Shown here one piece after another: positions 18,961 through 26,370 of a stretch of 64,000 nucleotides of DNA. The translations under genes and the position numbers were made by a program. The stretch is from positions 1-64,000 of the forward strand of contig CAMCIK010000001.1 of assembly GCA_945874825.1 (NCBI GenBank), written 5' to 3'. The notes beneath the pieces were generated by a model. It was not told the DNA's origin, did not search any database, and saw only the letters and a list, made by a program, of their open reading frames with translations. This DNA comes from Phenylobacterium deserti. Lineage in GTDB: Bacteria; Pseudomonadota; Alphaproteobacteria; Caulobacterales; Caulobacteraceae. Each line of letters opens with the position of its first letter. Position 1 is the first letter of the stretch.

Positions 18961-19467
18961 ATGGGTTGGACCGACGAACGTGTCGAACTGCTGAAGAAAC
19001 TCTGGCAGGACGGCTTGTCCGCCAGCCAGATCGCAAAACAGCTGGGCGGGGTGACCCGCAATGCGGTGATCGGCAAGGTGCACCGGCTGGGCCTCTCGGG
19101 GCGCGCCGCCCCGTCGAAGCCTGCACGTCCGGTGTTCAAGGCCCCACGTCCCGCGCGTCCGGCCGCCGCCCCGGCCGCGCCGCGCCGGATCTCGCAGCCG
19201 CCCATGACGACAGCGGCGACGGCCCCGCAGCCCCCCGTTCGCTACATAGACGAGGCACCGGGTGTCGCGACCGTCCTCACACTGGGTGCCCACATGTGCA
19301 AGTGGCCAATCGGTGACCCGTCCAGCGACGAATTCACCTTCTGCGGCCGCCGGGCCTCGGAAGGTCCCTACTGCGGCGAGCACGCCCGGGTCGCCTACCA
19401 GCCGGCCCAGACGAAGAAGCGCTCGAGCGCCAACGAATTGGCCCGCAGCCTGCGTCGCTACATCTAG
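18961..19467 (+). CDS. gcrA: Cell-cycle regulator GcrA
   Basis: 168-residue GcrA, the sigma-70-associated factor that activates genes carrying CcrM-methylated GANTC sites in Caulobacter-like bacteria. The N-terminal DNA-binding domain is strongly conserved (GWTDERVELLKKLW and LSASQIAKQLGGVTRNAV). A Pro/Ala/Arg-rich linker follows (about 50-85), then a C-terminal domain with cysteines (MCKWPIGD, FTFCGRR, YCGEHA), the part known to bind sigma-70 region 2. The ATG at 18961 is chosen over an ATG 15 bases upstream because GGAG lies six bases before it and the product then matches the family start. Its presence is the best taxonomic marker in the window. Confidence 0.97.
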   Translation: MGWTDERVELLKKLWQDGLSASQIAKQLGGVTRNAVIGKVHRLGLSGRAAPSKPARPVFKAPRPARPAAAPAAPRRISQPPMTTAATAPQPPVRYIDEAPGVATVLTLGAHMCKWPIGDPSSDEFTFCGRRASEGPYCGEHARVAYQPAQTKKRSSANELARSLRRYI

Positions 19468-19559
19468 GTCCGGCATCCGTTGGGGATGGGGGGCGCGTCG
19501 CGATCGAAAGCAGGTCTTGGGGCTTGCCTTGACGTCGTCCGGCGCGTCCCTTTCCGCAA

Positions 19560-20963
19560 ATGAGCGAACTCACCTCTGACCCGCGCGCGAGCGATTCGGA
19601 CAACGCACGTCCCTATTCTGTCTCGGAACTCGCCTTCGCCCTCAAAAGCACCCTTGAGGACCGTTACGGTTTTGTGCGTCTCCGGGGCGAGCTGTCCAAG
19701 GTGACCTTCCACTCCAACGGACATGTCTATCTCTCGCTCAAGGACGAGCGGGCCGTGATCGACGGGGTCGTGTGGAAGGGCTCTGTCCGCAATCTCAGTG
19801 TCCGGCCTGAACAGGGCCTGGAAGTCGTGGTGACCGGCCGGATCACCACCTACCCGCAGGGCTCCCGCTACCAGATCGTCATCGAGAGCATGACGGCAGC
19901 GGGGGTCGGCGCCCTCCTCGCCCAGCTGGAGCGCCTCAAGGCCAGGCTCGCCGCGGAGGGGCTCTTCGAGGCCTCCCGCAAATCCCCTCTGCCGGCCTTC
20001 CCCCGGGTAGTGGGGGTGATCACATCCCCCACGGGGGCGGTGATCCGGGACATACTGCACAGGATCCGGGACCGGTGGCCCTGCCAGGTCCTGGTCTGGC
20101 CGGTCGTGGTCCAGGGTGACGCCGCCGCCGCCCAGGTCGCCGCAGCGGTGAGGGGATTCGACGCCCTGGAGCCCGGCGGGGCCGTTCCCCGCCCGGACGT
20201 GGTCATCGTCGCCCGGGGCGGAGGCTCGGTCGAAGACCTCTGGCCCTTCAACGACGAATCCCTTGCGCGCACGGTCGCCGCCTGCCGCATTCCCCTGATC
20301 TCGGCCGTCGGCCACGAGACCGACACCACCCTCATCGACTTCGTGTCGGACCGGCGCGCGCCGACCCCGACGGCGGCCGCAGAGTTCGCCACGCCCGTCC
20401 TCTCCGAGCTCAGGGCCGGACTGGCGGACCTTTCCGGCCGCATGCACCGGATGGGCGGCCGGCTGGTGGAGGACCGGAGGGGCCGGCTTGAGGTCCTGGG
20501 GCGCAGTCTCGCCCGAGTTCCGGACCAGGTGGAGCTGGCCGAGCAGAGGCTGGGCCTGGCCCGGAACCGGCTCGGTGCCGCCCTGACCCGGAATGTGAGC
20601 GTCCATGAGACCCGCCTGGCCCGCGTGGGGGGTCGTCTCAGGCCGGGACTCCTGCACAGGCCCCGGGAGCTCCAGACCGAGCGGCTCGGCGGCCTGTTCG
20701 TTCGGCTCGGGCCGGCTCTGTCCCGCAGCCTCACGCGGTCCACCGAGCGGCTCGAAGGCCTCGGCGCCCGGCTGAAGTCCGCCGATCCCAGCGCACCCCT
20801 GAACCGCGGCTTCGCCCGGGTCCACCACGCCGATGGGCGACTGGTTCGCGAGGGCGCAAGCCTGCAGCCGGGAGATTCCGTCCAACTGGTCTTCGCAGAC
20901 ACCGAGCGGGCGGCGGTGATCGAGCCTGCAGCCGCCAGGCCGCGGCAGGGCGATCTCTTCTGA
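19560..20963 (+). CDS. xseA: Exodeoxyribonuclease VII large subunit
   Basis: 467-residue XseA, which with XseB forms a single-strand-specific exonuclease. An N-terminal OB-fold (about 15-110, with [15 protein letters not shown] and the HVYLSLKDE segment) is followed by the catalytic domain. That domain contains [17 protein letters not shown], the [14 protein letters not shown] motif and [15 protein letters not shown] sequence. A long coiled coil and the [13 protein letters not shown] tail complete it. No xseB is seen nearby; it is commonly separate. Confidence 0.96.
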   Translation: MSELTSDPRASDSDNARPYSVSELAFALKSTLEDRYGFVRLRGELSKVTFHSNGHVYLSLKDERAVIDGVVWKGSVRNLSVRPEQGLEVVVTGRITTYPQGSRYQIVIESMTAAGVGALLAQLERLKARLAAEGLFEASRKSPLPAFPRVVGVITSPTGAVIRDILHRIRDRWPCQVLVWPVVVQGDAAAAQVAAAVRGFDALEPGGAVPRPDVVIVARGGGSVEDLWPFNDESLARTVAACRIPLISAVGHETDTTLIDFVSDRRAPTPTAAAEFATPVLSELRAGLADLSGRMHRMGGRLVEDRRGRLEVLGRSLARVPDQVELAEQRLGLARNRLGAALTRNVSVHETRLARVGGRLRPGLLHRPRELQTERLGGLFVRLGPALSRSLTRSTERLEGLGARLKSADPSAPLNRGFARVHHADGRLVREGASLQPGDSVQLVFADTERAAVIEPAAARPRQGDLF

Positions 20964-21007
20964 TCGGGTGCCTTCCCGCCTCCGCCCGGGAAAGATAGAG
21001 TGAACCC

Positions 21008-21223
21008 ATGAACGCGCCCGACGCCTCCGGCAGCCAGGACCTCGCCATTCTCCATTACGGCGATGGCGACTTCACGGTCGTCCGTCCTGGACGCTTCGTC
21101 CTTTGCGCTGTCTCGGGTCTGAGGATTCCTCTGGCGGCCCTCCGCTATTGGAGTGCGGAGTTCCAGGAGGCCTATGCCGGACCGGGCGAAGCCCTGGCCC
21201 GCTGGCGGGAGCGCAACCCCTGA
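21008..21223 (+). CDS. DUF2093 family protein
   Basis: 71-residue protein matching the small alphaproteobacterial DUF2093 family. The core features are LHYGDGDF, RPGRFVLCAVSG, IPLAALRYWS and the following FQEAYA. Function unknown. It sits between xseA and the LytM-like gene; its TGA overlaps the apparent CTG start of the latter, so the two are probably translationally coupled. Confidence 0.88.
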   Translation: MNAPDASGSQDLAILHYGDGDFTVVRPGRFVLCAVSGLRIPLAALRYWSAEFQEAYAGPGEALARWRERNP

Positions 21224-22074
21224 CCGTCTCCTCTGACCGGCGCACCGTCCTGGGCGGCGCCCTCGCCTTCAGTCTTGCCGGCCCGGCCGCCGCCCGCGCC
21301 GCAGGACTGGACATTCTTTTGGCCGGTGCCCTCCGCCAGGGGGGAACCCTCATTGGCCGGACCGATCCCGGTGCCCGGATCCGGATCGACGGCCGTGAGG
21401 TGGGAATCGCCTCCCCTGCAGGCGTCTTCCTGGTCGGCCTTGACCGGGACAGCCCCGCAGCGGTGAAGGTCACGGCAACCCTTACGGATGGCCGGACCGC
21501 CGAGAAGCGGCTAACGGTTGCGCCGGGCGGCTTTGATATCCAGCGCATCAACGGCCTTCCGCCCCAGCAGGTGAAGCCGCAAGGCGAGGCCCTGCTCGCC
21601 AAAATCGCCGCGGAGTCGGAACGCAAGGCGAAGGGATGGGCCAGCCGCGTCGAGTCCGACGACTTCGCCGGGGGATTCTCCCCGCCTCTGAAGACTTATC
21701 GGGTGTCTGGCCGCTTTGGAGGCCAGCGTATCCTCAACGGGCAACCCATGACCCCGCACTATGGCGCAGACCTTGCAGCGCCCAAGGGAACGCCGATCCT
21801 GGCTCCGGCACCCGGGCGGATCTGCTTTGCCGAGACCGGACTCCACTTCGAGGGTGGACTGACGATGATCGACCATGGCCAGGGCCTGGTTACAGCCTAC
21901 CTGCACCAGTCCCGGCTTGGTGTCCGGGCGGGCCAGCGCGTCGAGCGGGGTGAGGTCATTGGCGCGGTCGGCATGGAGGGCCGGGCGACCGGGCCTCACC
22001 TCTGCTGGCGGATGAAGTGGCGGGACCGCCATCTGGATCCGACCCTGCTGATCGGGGTCCGGGTACCCGCCTGA
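21220..22074 (+). CDS. Tat-exported M23/LytM-family peptidase, possibly inactive
   Basis: 284-residue M23 (LytM) protein. A twin-arginine signal (SSDRRTVLGGALAF, then AARA) lies at the very N-terminus, an Ig-like or Big-type segment follows (about 30-105), and the LytM domain occupies the C-terminal half. The H-x-x-x-D zinc motif is intact (HYGAD), and the LHQS stretch is present. In the final HxH motif the second histidine, a zinc ligand in active enzymes, is cysteine (GPHLCWRM). It may bind metal through Cys or act as a non-catalytic regulator of amidases, like EnvC-type LytM factors. No ATG, GTG or TTG lies close to the signal peptide; the CTG at 21220 overlapping the DUF2093 stop is the best start. 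Confidence 0.82.
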   Translation: MTVSSDRRTVLGGALAFSLAGPAAARAAGLDILLAGALRQGGTLIGRTDPGARIRIDGREVGIASPAGVFLVGLDRDSPAAVKVTATLTDGRTAEKRLTVAPGGFDIQRINGLPPQQVKPQGEALLAKIAAESERKAKGWASRVESDDFAGGFSPPLKTYRVSGRFGGQRILNGQPMTPHYGADLAAPKGTPILAPAPGRICFAETGLHFEGGLTMIDHGQGLVTAYLHQSRLGVRAGQRVERGEVIGAVGMEGRATGPHLCWRMKWRDRHLDPTLLIGVRVPA

Positions 22075-22078
22075 GCTC

Positions 22079-22138
22079 CCAGGCCTTCCACTGAACCTCC
22101 GGCCTTCCACTGAACCTTCCGGCCCTCCCCTGAGCCTT
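22079..22138. repeat. Three tandem copies of a 20-base repeat
   Basis: Three contiguous 20-base units (22079-22098, 22099-22118, 22119-22138), each built on a C-C-(A/G)-GGCC, then CTCCC or TTCCA, then CTGA plus CCT core. Copies 1 and 2 differ at two positions and copy 3 is more diverged; a partial fourth copy continues into the acyltransferase stop region. It fills the gap between the convergent M23 and acyltransferase genes. Confidence 0.85.
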
Positions 22139-23121
22139 CAGGCCTTCTGGCGACGGTAGACGTCGTTCGGCCAGCGCTTGTGGACCCAGAACCACTCCTC
22201 CGGCCGATCCCGGATACGGTCCTCCATGAAGGCGTTCACCCGCCGGACGCTGGCGTCGATGTCGGCATTTCGATTGCCGGTATCCTCAAGGTGGATGTCA
22301 TCGTGGACGATCACCCGGAAACGGGCCTTCTCCACCCTCTGCACCGACATGGGAGTCAGGGGGATCCCGAAGCGAAGGGCAAAGCTCGAGGGGCCCGGAG
22401 CCGTATGGCAGTCAACGCCGAAGAGCGGTGCCAGGACGCCGCCGTTGAATTTCTGGTCGTTCATCAGCGCCACGCACTCCCCCCGCGCCAGGGCCCGGAT
22501 CAGCTCCCGGGCACCGTCTCCGCCCTTGGGTGCGAACAGGCGGACGCCATAGCGGAACCGGCTCTTCCGGATGCGGGCATCGACGTGGGGATTGTTGGTG
22601 GCCCGGTAGGTGATCTGGCAGGTGATCCCCGCCTGGATGATCACCGCTGGCATGATCTCCATCGACGAAAAGTGTCCCGAAATGAAGACGACGCTCTCCG
22701 GGCCGCGGGCGATGGTGGCAAGCCGCTCCCCATTGACCACCTCCACCCGCCTGGGATCGGCGATGATCTTGTCGAGGATCGGGAATTCCGCGGCCCAGCG
22801 CCCGAGGGCGCGCCACTGCGCCTTTACGAGCCGGTCGACCCCGGCGTCGTCCAGATCAGGAAATGCGATCCGGATATTGGTCTCCACCACCCGATTCGTT
22901 GAGGTTAGGGGCCCCAGCCACCCGACAAGGGCTGCGCCGAAGTCCGAGACGGCGTCGATCGGGAAGCTCCGCGCGAGAAGGGTTACCGCATCGAAGGCCA
23001 CGGCCTCGAGGCGCCAGGCCAGGTCCTGGATCAGGGAAGATCGCGATGAGTCCGCCACGCCCAAGACTAGACCAGCGCCCATGTGGGCGGCAATCCGCAC
23101 TCTGGCCCAAGGTTTGCTCAT
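22138..23121 (-). CDS. Lipid A-type lauroyl/lysophospholipid acyltransferase
   Basis: 327-residue membrane-associated acyltransferase of the HtrB/LpxL family, which adds a secondary acyl chain to lipid A. The catalytic HxxxxE motif is HFSSME, followed by PHVDARI and further downstream PLFGVDCHTAPGPSSFALR, which resembles the family's substrate-binding block. The C-terminal RDRPEEWFWVHKRW is diagnostic. ATG 23121 follows an AGGGGG ribosome-binding site. It is divergent from the XRE regulator gene. Which lipid A position it acylates cannot be told. Confidence 0.92.
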   Translation of the reverse strand: MSKPWARVRIAAHMGAGLVLGVADSSRSSLIQDLAWRLEAVAFDAVTLLARSFPIDAVSDFGAALVGWLGPLTSTNRVVETNIRIAFPDLDDAGVDRLVKAQWRALGRWAAEFPILDKIIADPRRVEVVNGERLATIARGPESVVFISGHFSSMEIMPAVIIQAGITCQITYRATNNPHVDARIRKSRFRYGVRLFAPKGGDGARELIRALARGECVALMNDQKFNGGVLAPLFGVDCHTAPGPSSFALRFGIPLTPMSVQRVEKARFRVIVHDDIHLEDTGNRNADIDASVRRVNAFMEDRIRDRPEEWFWVHKRWPNDVYRRQKA

Positions 23122-23198
23122 CCCCCTACGCAAGTCCCATTTTGGAACGCCATTCGGGAGCCACATCCCGGGGATGGCCTCATGGCGAGGGTCAGGAC

Positions 23199-23489
23199 AT
23201 GACGATTGGAACACGGTCGCCGGATGCTGTGGTCGACGTTCACCTGGGACAGGAGATCCGGCGCAGGCGCCGGGAGCTTGGACTGACCCAGCACCAGCTG
23301 GCCGACGCCTGCGGCGTCCGCTTCCAGCAGATCCAGAAATACGAACGCGGAGCCAACCGTATCGCCGCCTCGCGGCTCTGGAAAATCGCCCGGGCGATGC
23401 AGACGCCACTGTCCAGTTTCTTCGAAGGCCTGCCATCTGAACCGGACTCCAGCGCCGGCCCCGGGCGCCTTACATTCCCCGGGCGTTAG
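23199..23489 (+). CDS. XRE-family helix-turn-helix regulator
   Basis: 96-residue regulator made of one Cro/CI-type HTH (about 13-75). The motif LTQHQLADACGVRFQQIQKY is followed by ERGANRIAASRLW. This matches the short alphaproteobacterial XRE proteins of the PraR type. The tail ends in a Phe/Phe/Glu-Gly segment common in this group. Targets are unknown; it may control the divergent acyltransferase or hisN, which starts 14 bases after its stop. Confidence 0.88.
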   Translation: MTIGTRSPDAVVDVHLGQEIRRRRRELGLTQHQLADACGVRFQQIQKYERGANRIAASRLWKIARAMQTPLSSFFEGLPSEPDSSAGPGRLTFPGR

Positions 23490-23503
23490 CGCTAGATGGG
23501 ATC

Positions 23504-24316
23504 ATGCTCCCGCCTGAACGCCTCCAGGTCCTCGACCAGCTGATCCTCGATCTCAACCGGATTTCCGCGGACGTCATCCTGCCTCTTTTCCGGGCGGACC
23601 ACGGCCTCGAGGATAAGGGGGGAGACGCCGGATTCGATCCTGTCACCATGGCGGACCGGGGCGCCGAGGCGGCCATCCGCCGACGGCTGGCCGAGGTCTT
23701 TCCGGAGCATGGCGTGATCGGAGAAGAATACGGGGAGGACCGTCCCGAACAGGAATTCGTCTGGGTGCTGGACCCAGTAGACGGTACCCGGGCCTTTATC
23801 GCCGGGCTTCCCGTCTGGACCACCCTGATCAGCCTGCGCTGGCGTGGGGAACCGGTCCTGTCGAGCATAGGCCAACCCTATCTGGGGGAGGTATTCGTGG
23901 GGTCTCCGGCTGGATCCCGCCTGGTCAGGGGCGGCGAGAGCCGACCGCTCCGGGTGCGCTCCTGCTTCGGCCTTTCAGAGGCGACCATCGCCTCCACAGA
24001 TCCTTCGGCCTACTTCGACCCGGATGAAAGGGCTGCATGGGAAAAGGTCCGGGCCGCAGCCCGGCTCACGCGCCTGGGATGTGACGCCTATGCCTACGCC
24101 ATGGTCGCCGCAGGCTCCATTGACCTCGTGGTGGAGTCCCGGGCCTGCAAGTCCTGGGATATCGAGGCGGCGGTCCCGCTTCTGGCCGGGGCCGGGGGCG
24201 TGGCGACGACCTGGAACGGCCAGCCCATCGGCCGCAAGGGTGGACAGATCGCCATTGCAGGCGACCGGGCCTGCCTGGAGGAGGCCCTGCCCTTCCTGGA
24301 GCCGGCTGCCGACTAG
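23504..24316 (+). CDS. hisN: Histidinol-phosphatase, inositol-monophosphatase type
   Basis: 270-residue Mg-dependent phosphatase. The metal-site motifs are FDPVTMADRGAE, GEEYG, WVLDPVDGTRAFIAG and the C-terminal SWDIEAAVPLLAGAGG. The sequence after DPVDGT (RAFIAGLPVWTTLISL) is typical of HisN, which removes phosphate from histidinol phosphate, rather than of SuhB or CysQ. The start gives a normal family N-terminus. A related substrate, as in CysQ, cannot be fully excluded. Confidence 0.88.
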   Translation: MLPPERLQVLDQLILDLNRISADVILPLFRADHGLEDKGGDAGFDPVTMADRGAEAAIRRRLAEVFPEHGVIGEEYGEDRPEQEFVWVLDPVDGTRAFIAGLPVWTTLISLRWRGEPVLSSIGQPYLGEVFVGSPAGSRLVRGGESRPLRVRSCFGLSEATIASTDPSAYFDPDERAAWEKVRAAARLTRLGCDAYAYAMVAAGSIDLVVESRACKSWDIEAAVPLLAGAGGVATTWNGQPIGRKGGQIAIAGDRACLEEALPFLEPAAD

Positions 24317-24362
24317 AGCCTGTGGCGATCCGATAACCGGTTCCCACGCGTCCGAACAGGAT

Positions 24363-25307
24363 CTAGCGGATCGGTGCCACCCGGCCGGCAAGGCCGTCGA
24401 AGTTTTCCCAGAACTGGCGGCGGATCGGGTCGCTCTCCATGAGGATCTCATGCTCCGCACCGGCGATCGGAGCGAAAATGCCATAGGGCAGAAGGCCCGC
24501 GACCCTCTCCTGGGCGGCGTTCTTCACCAGCCGGTCCTGCTCGGCGGAGACGATGATGACCGGCAACATAAGGCTACCGATGTTCCGGTCCCGGGACACC
24601 CAGTGCGTCGCGCGCAGGGCGAAGTCCAGCCACCCCCAGGTCGGCGAGGACAGGGCAAGGTCGGGATTGGCACGGAGCAGGTCCTTCGCCCGTTTGTAGC
24701 GCACCGGGTCATGAGTAAGGACATTGCCCTCGAAGGGCTCGTTGACCGGATCACCTGGCGGCTGGGCCCAGTCTTCCTCCTGTCCCGTCATCATCCGGTA
24801 GGCGACGATCAGGCGGGCGAAAAGGGGAAGGCGCAATCCCAGCATGGGCGCACTCAACACGGCCCCGACGAAGCGGGGCGCGAGGCCGCGCGCCAGGGCG
24901 GTCAGGGTCAGGCAGCCGCCCATGGAATGGCCAATGGCGATCCAGGGCTTTGGCAGGCGGTCCTCGAAGGTGTTGAGCAGGGCGGTATAGTCGGACAGGT
25001 AGGGCTCCAGGCCGGACGCGTGGCCCTTTAGCCGGTCCGGCAGCTCCCGATGCGACAGTCCCTGTCCTCGCCACTCGTTCACCAGGACTAAGAAACCTCG
25101 GGTCTGGAGGTCGCAGACCACCTCGAAATACTTCTCGATGGACTCGGTGCGACCCGTGGAAAGGATCACCGACCCGCGGACCCGGCCGGGCGGATGGAAG
25201 AGCGCCGCCCGGAGGGGCGCTCCATCCTCGCCCTCGAACCACTCCGCCCCGCCATTGGGCGGAATGGGCGAATCGGGAAGTTCGGTCAGGGGCGCTGAGC
25301 GGTCCAT
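24363..25307 (-). CDS. Alpha/beta hydrolase, lysophospholipase (PldB-like)
   Basis: 314-residue serine hydrolase. The nucleophile elbow GHSMGG lies near 126-131, and EWRGQGLSH is the characteristic PldB/monoglyceride-lipase stretch before it. The later acid (VSAEQDRLV) and His (GAEHEIL) complete the triad. The ATG follows the upstream SCP2 stop by one base, so the two form an operon. A lipid substrate is expected from the family and the SCP2 partner; no signal peptide is seen. Confidence 0.9.
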   Translation of the reverse strand: MDRSAPLTELPDSPIPPNGGAEWFEGEDGAPLRAALFHPPGRVRGSVILSTGRTESIEKYFEVVCDLQTRGFLVLVNEWRGQGLSHRELPDRLKGHASGLEPYLSDYTALLNTFEDRLPKPWIAIGHSMGGCLTLTALARGLAPRFVGAVLSAPMLGLRLPLFARLIVAYRMMTGQEEDWAQPPGDPVNEPFEGNVLTHDPVRYKRAKDLLRANPDLALSSPTWGWLDFALRATHWVSRDRNIGSLMLPVIIVSAEQDRLVKNAAQERVAGLLPYGIFAPIAGAEHEILMESDPIRRQFWENFDGLAGRVAPIR

Positions 25308-25308
25308 G

Positions 25309-25629
25309 TCAGGCCTCTCCTGTTCGGGCTTCGAGCAGCGACTTGACCTGGGGCATGAGCGACATGGCCAGTCCCATGTCAGAGACCTTGAGCCGACCCA
25401 TGATGACTGCGGTCATCGGGTTCAGGTCCCCGCGCCCCAGGGCCTCCAGGTCCTTGCGGCTGACACTGATCACCAGGTCCGCCGGATCCGGCGTATTGCT
25501 GACCTCGGTGCCCTCCACCCGGATTACACCCTCTCCGCGCAGATCCAGGCGAACCGAGCGGTCCAGGCCCGCACCGCCAGCCTCAAAGTGCCGGCGCACC
25601 TTTTCAGTTAGTTCTGCAAGTCCATCCAT
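25309..25629 (-). CDS. SCP2 sterol-carrier-type lipid-binding protein
   Basis: 106-residue protein that is essentially one SCP2 domain, with typical RVEGTEVSNTPDPADLVISVS and LNPMTAVIMGRLKVSDMGLAM segments. SCP2 domains bind fatty acyl-CoA or other lipids. ATG 25629 is preferred because a GGGGGA ribosome-binding site precedes it. It leads the operon with the lysophospholipase. The divergent region upstream contains an ACAATTGT palindrome in an AT-rich patch and drives hsp20 on the other side. Confidence 0.88.
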   Translation of the reverse strand: MDGLAELTEKVRRHFEAGGAGLDRSVRLDLRGEGVIRVEGTEVSNTPDPADLVISVSRKDLEALGRGDLNPMTAVIMGRLKVSDMGLAMSLMPQVKSLLEARTGEA

Positions 25630-25701
25630 TTGGCGTTCCCCCCGATACATTGAATGACGTTGCAATTCACAATTGTAAACAATTCGACACAGGCGGGGGT
25701 C

Positions 25702-25729
25702 CTTGAACCGCGGTCGACGGTGCCCATCT
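25702..25729 (+). promoter_or_regulatory. Sigma-32 (RpoH) heat-shock promoter of hsp20
   Basis: CTTGAA at 25702-25707 and CCCATCT at 25723-25729, separated by 15 bases, match the RpoH consensus (CTTGAA ... CCCAT-T). Transcription would begin near 25736, giving a leader of about 105 bases before the hsp20 start, long enough for the hairpins described next. Confidence 0.8.
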
Positions 25730-25743
25730 CTGTCGGGAAGGTG

Positions 25744-25841
25744 CCGGATGTCCGGGCCTTTTGGGTGGCGTGAGGCTCCGGCGCACGCACGACCCAACCC
25801 TGAAACCGCAACCTTGCTTGCTCAAGAAGGATGTGACTCCC
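25744..25841 (+). promoter_or_regulatory. ROSE-like RNA thermometer in the hsp20 leader
   Basis: The leader can fold into successive hairpins. The middle one pairs 25761-25766 with 25792-25797 and 25768-25772 with 25784-25788. The last pairs CCTT-G-CTT (25812-25819) with AAGAAGG (25824-25830) over a four-base loop, sequestering the AAGGA ribosome-binding site (25827-25831). The unpaired G inside the UUGCU strand is the hallmark of ROSE elements, in which the weak pair near the ribosome-binding site melts on heating. This matches a small heat-shock gene in an alphaproteobacterium. The fold is by eye only. Confidence 0.72.
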
Positions 25842-26294
25842 ATGCGTACGATCGACTTTTCCCCTCTCTATCGCTCCGTGGTTGGATTCGACCGCCTGGC
25901 ACAGATCCTGGAGACCGCAACGGTCGACCAGGCCTCCGGCTACCCGCCCTACAACATCGAGCGGACCGACGAAAACGCCTACCGAATCGAAATCGCCGTC
26001 GCCGGTTTCCGCTCTGAAGAGCTGAACGTCGAGGTGAAGGAGAACCTGCTCACGGTCCAGGGCCGCAAGACGGCCAACGACGCCGAACGCAGGTTCCTGC
26101 ACCGCGGCCTGGCCGAGCGCGACTTCGAACGTCGGTTCCAGCTTGCGGACTACGTGGTGGTCACCGACGCTCACCTGTCGGACGGCCTGCTCTCGGTCTC
26201 GCTCCGTCGCGAACTGCCCGAGGCCCTCAAGCCCCGCCGGATCGAGATCGCCACCACATCCAGCCCCCTCATCGAGGGCGAGAAAGCCGCCTGA
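25842..26294 (+). CDS. Small heat-shock protein, Hsp20/IbpA family
   Basis: 150-residue alpha-crystallin-type holdase. The core domain starts at YPPYNIERTDENAYRI, includes AVAGFRSEELNVEVKENLLTV, and ends with the LSVSLRRELPEALKPRRIEI motif carrying the I/V-x-I/V tail. ATG 25842 is used, with AAGGA ten bases before it. It is preceded by an RpoH promoter and a ROSE-like leader, so both transcription and translation should rise with temperature. A hairpin terminator follows at 26320-26349. Confidence 0.95.
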   Translation: MRTIDFSPLYRSVVGFDRLAQILETATVDQASGYPPYNIERTDENAYRIEIAVAGFRSEELNVEVKENLLTVQGRKTANDAERRFLHRGLAERDFERRFQLADYVVVTDAHLSDGLLSVSLRRELPEALKPRRIEIATTSSPLIEGEKAA

Positions 26295-26319
26295 CCGCGG
26301 CTAGGCCAAAAAGGACTTG

Positions 26320-26349
26320 GGCGGGCGGTGCTGCAAGGCGCCGCCCGCC
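26320..26349. terminator. Strong GC hairpin between convergent hsp20 and the pentapeptide gene
   Basis: Twelve-base arms (26320-26331 and 26338-26349), pairing throughout with one G-T wobble, enclose a six-base loop. It lies between two convergent stops. On the minus side a TTTTT run follows about ten bases beyond the stem, and on the plus side only short T content, so it probably serves both genes, mainly the minus strand. Confidence 0.65.
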
Positions 26350-26370
26350 TTGCGTTCAGGCCGGCTCAGG

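Noticed and set aside
19464-20885. 473-codon minus-strand frame across xseA
   Set aside because: Antisense to a well-conserved xseA; product is Gly/Asp/Arg-rich with no recognisable family.
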